A stretch of 64,000 nt of DNA from Verrucomicrobia bacterium Tous-C9LFEB (GTDB lineage: Bacteria > Verrucomicrobiota > Verrucomicrobiia > Methylacidiphilales > UBA1321): NCBI GenBank assembly GCA_002304345.1, contig NEUU01000005.1, positions 62,001 to 126,000 of the forward strand, in the 5' to 3' direction. Made by a program: the position numbers and the translations under genes. Under the pieces are notes generated by a model that had not been told where the DNA came from, made no database searches, and saw only the letters and a program-made list of their open reading frames with translations. Shown here piece by piece: positions 62,739-64,000 of the stretch; within the stretch, counting starts at the first letter, position 1, and every line of letters starts with the position of its first letter.

Positions 62739-62788
62739 GGTCTTAAAATAATCTGTGAAATCGGCGTCATCTGCGGACTTTCCCCTTT
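62685..62788. repeat. Pair of class D repeats in inverted orientation
   Basis: AAGTCCGCAGATTTCGCAGA at 62685 and, in the other orientation, ATCTGTGAAATCGGCGTCAT then CTGCGGACTTTC ending at 62788 share the same core. They bracket the start of the EEP gene and the 59-bp gap before the permease gene. A third copy is at 6025-6050. Confidence 0.6.
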
Positions 62789-62797
62789 CGGTTTCGC

Positions 62798-64000
62798 TTA
62801 CGCGCGGAAGAGTCGTCCCATCTTTTGGCCCAGTAATTTCGAAGCGAGGATCAATCCCGCCGCGAGCACCGCCATGGCGAGCACACCGAGCGCACAGGCG
62901 ACGGACGGCGCGGTCGGTGTGATGCGGCCCATCACGGCGTAGATCGCTTTGGTCAGCGGATAAAATTGCGTTTCGAGCGTGAGGATCATGCCGTTACTCA
63001 CATCGAGCATGGCGAAGATGAAGGTGAGCAACGCGCCTGCGATCAGATTCGCGCCGATGAGGGGAAGCGTGATCCGCCACATCGTGCGCAACGGACCCGC
63101 GCCGAGATTTGCGGAGGCTTCCTCCAACGTCACGGAAGTTTGCTGCAAGCCCGCATAGCCCGCGCGCACCATGAATGGAATGCGGTGGACGGCGTAGGCG
63201 ATGACAAGCACCAAGGTCGGATTCTTGCGCGGATCAAACGCATCGAGCCACGCCTGATTGAACCATTTCGTCGTACCCGTGCCGAGCCACTCGCTCCACA
63301 GGGGGCCGAGCGGCGCTTTGCTGAACGTGACAAAGTACGCGAACGCGAGCACCAATCCCGGCAACGCGAGCGGCAGCATGGCCAGCACATCGAGCAGCGT
63401 GCGGCCCACAAATTTCTCGCGGACGAGCAGCCACGCAATCACCATGCCGAGGAATACGTCGACCACGGCGGAGCTGGTCGCATAGACGAGGGAGTTGCGG
63501 ATGCTGGTGACGGTGATCTTCAGGTTGAAGATTTCGCTGTAGAACTCCGGCGACCATTCCGTCGGCAGGATGGTCATGAACCAGCGCGCGGCGAACGATT
63601 GGATCACCACGCCAATGTGCGGCAGCAGTGAGATGAAAATCAGCAAACCGACCGCGCCCGCCGCGAGCAGTCCCTTCGTGCCGCGCAGGGTAGTGACCTC
63701 CAGTTGCGAAGACGAACGGCCCATCATGGCGTAGTCGCCTTCACCGAGTTTCTTGCCGAGTACGAAGAGCAACGAGACCACAACGAGCGTCAGCACCACG
63801 AGCGCATAGCCGACCGGATTATCGATTTGTGTGACGAGGTTGAAGATCTGCGTCGGCACTGTCGCTTGGAAGTCGAACATCAACGGCACACCGAGATCAG
63901 TGAAGGCGGCCACAAACACGAGAGAGGAACCGGCGAAGATGCCGGGCATGGCAAGCGGCAGGGTGATCGTGCGGAAGGTGTGGAAACCGCCCGCGCCGAG
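62798..64000 (-). CDS. ABC transporter permease, dual-domain FbpB/iron type (5' end outside window)
   Basis: The inner-membrane permease is cut by the window edge: the coding frame stays open upstream through the conserved EAA-loop sequence GAGGFHTFRTITLPLAMPGIF. A second EAA loop, LGAGPLRTMWRITLPLIGANL, lies near residue 280 of the visible part. The two loops show a fused double-permease. About ten hydrophobic helices are visible. Relatives (FbpB/AfuB, also phosphonate-type) import ferric iron or aminoethylphosphonate with a periplasmic binding protein and an ATPase; neither is in the window. The stop is at 62798. Confidence 0.9.
   Translation of the reverse strand, partial: LGAGGFHTFRTITLPLAMPGIFAGSSLVFVAAFTDLGVPLMFDFQATVPTQIFNLVTQIDNPVGYALVVLTLVVVSLLFVLGKKLGEGDYAMMGRSSSQLEVTTLRGTKGLLAAGAVGLLIFISLLPHIGVVIQSFAARWFMTILPTEWSPEFYSEIFNLKITVTSIRNSLVYATSSAVVDVFLGMVIAWLLVREKFVGRTLLDVLAMLPLALPGLVLAFAYFVTFSKAPLGPLWSEWLGTGTTKWFNQAWLDAFDPRKNPTLVLVIAYAVHRIPFMVRAGYAGLQQTSVTLEEASANLGAGPLRTMWRITLPLIGANLIAGALLTFIFAMLDVSNGMILTLETQFYPLTKAIYAVMGRITPTAPSVACALGVLAMAVLAAGLILASKLLGQKMGRLFRA

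Noticed and set aside
1-64000. CRISPR array, prophage or integrase island
   Set aside because: No regularly spaced direct repeats, Cas genes, phage structural genes, integrases or tRNA-associated junctions were found.

Overview
The window is about 60% GC and looks like a chromosomal segment of a heterotrophic member of the Verrucomicrobiota. This is an inference from three things: two secreted proteins with C-terminal VPEP (PEP-CTERM) anchors, many starts without a clear Shine-Dalgarno sequence, and the mix of large secreted glycosidases with the housekeeping gene content. No 16S gene is present to confirm it.

Layout. 1-7.4 kb: a small DsrE-like pair, an M32 carboxypeptidase, a SIMPL protein, LemA plus an M48 membrane protease, and aspartate kinase. 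7.4-13.8 kb: a possible carbohydrate locus with a 988-aa GH39-like glycosidase, an AraC regulator and a divergent pair of PEP-CTERM proteins closed by a strong terminator. 13.8-16.8 kb: a patatin-like lipase, a STAS protein and a drug-efflux MFS transporter. 17-35.5 kb: a biosynthetic operon made of a small helical protein, an MbtH protein, a single-domain ArsA/Get3-type ATPase with an HSP20-like tail, a second small helical protein that resembles the first, and a four-module NRPS of about 5,180 aa. The NRPS reads C-A-T / C-A-T / C-A(nMT)-T / C-A(nMT)-T / TE. A convergent Sfp-type phosphopantetheinyl transferase, coupled to a LacI regulator, should activate it. 36.5-40.1 kb: a LacI-controlled GH51-like glycosidase and membrane proteins including a metallophosphoesterase. 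40.1-45.4 kb: a Cu/Ag-type RND efflux operon. 45.5-53 kb: alaS, then ribBA, ribH, nusB, ftsY and ribD. 53-64 kb: xseA, a YmdB-type phosphodiesterase, a C39-like cysteine peptidase, a GYF-like membrane protein, tmRNA (minus strand), a CbiX-DR2241 fusion, a cysteine-less PDZ-thioredoxin, an endonuclease/exonuclease/phosphatase protein, and an iron-type ABC permease that runs off the window.

The most noteworthy system is the NRPS operon. A Get3/ArsA-like ATPase is bracketed by two similar small helical proteins, inside a pathway predicted to make a di-N-methylated, possibly N-acylated tetrapeptide. The intergenic DNA is also unusual. It holds five short repeat families in several copies each, a 270-bp TA-flanked element with near-perfect 31-bp terminal inverted repeats, and a 217-bp inverted-repeat element abutting the nusB start codon. 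All family assignments are by eye from motifs; no database search was run.
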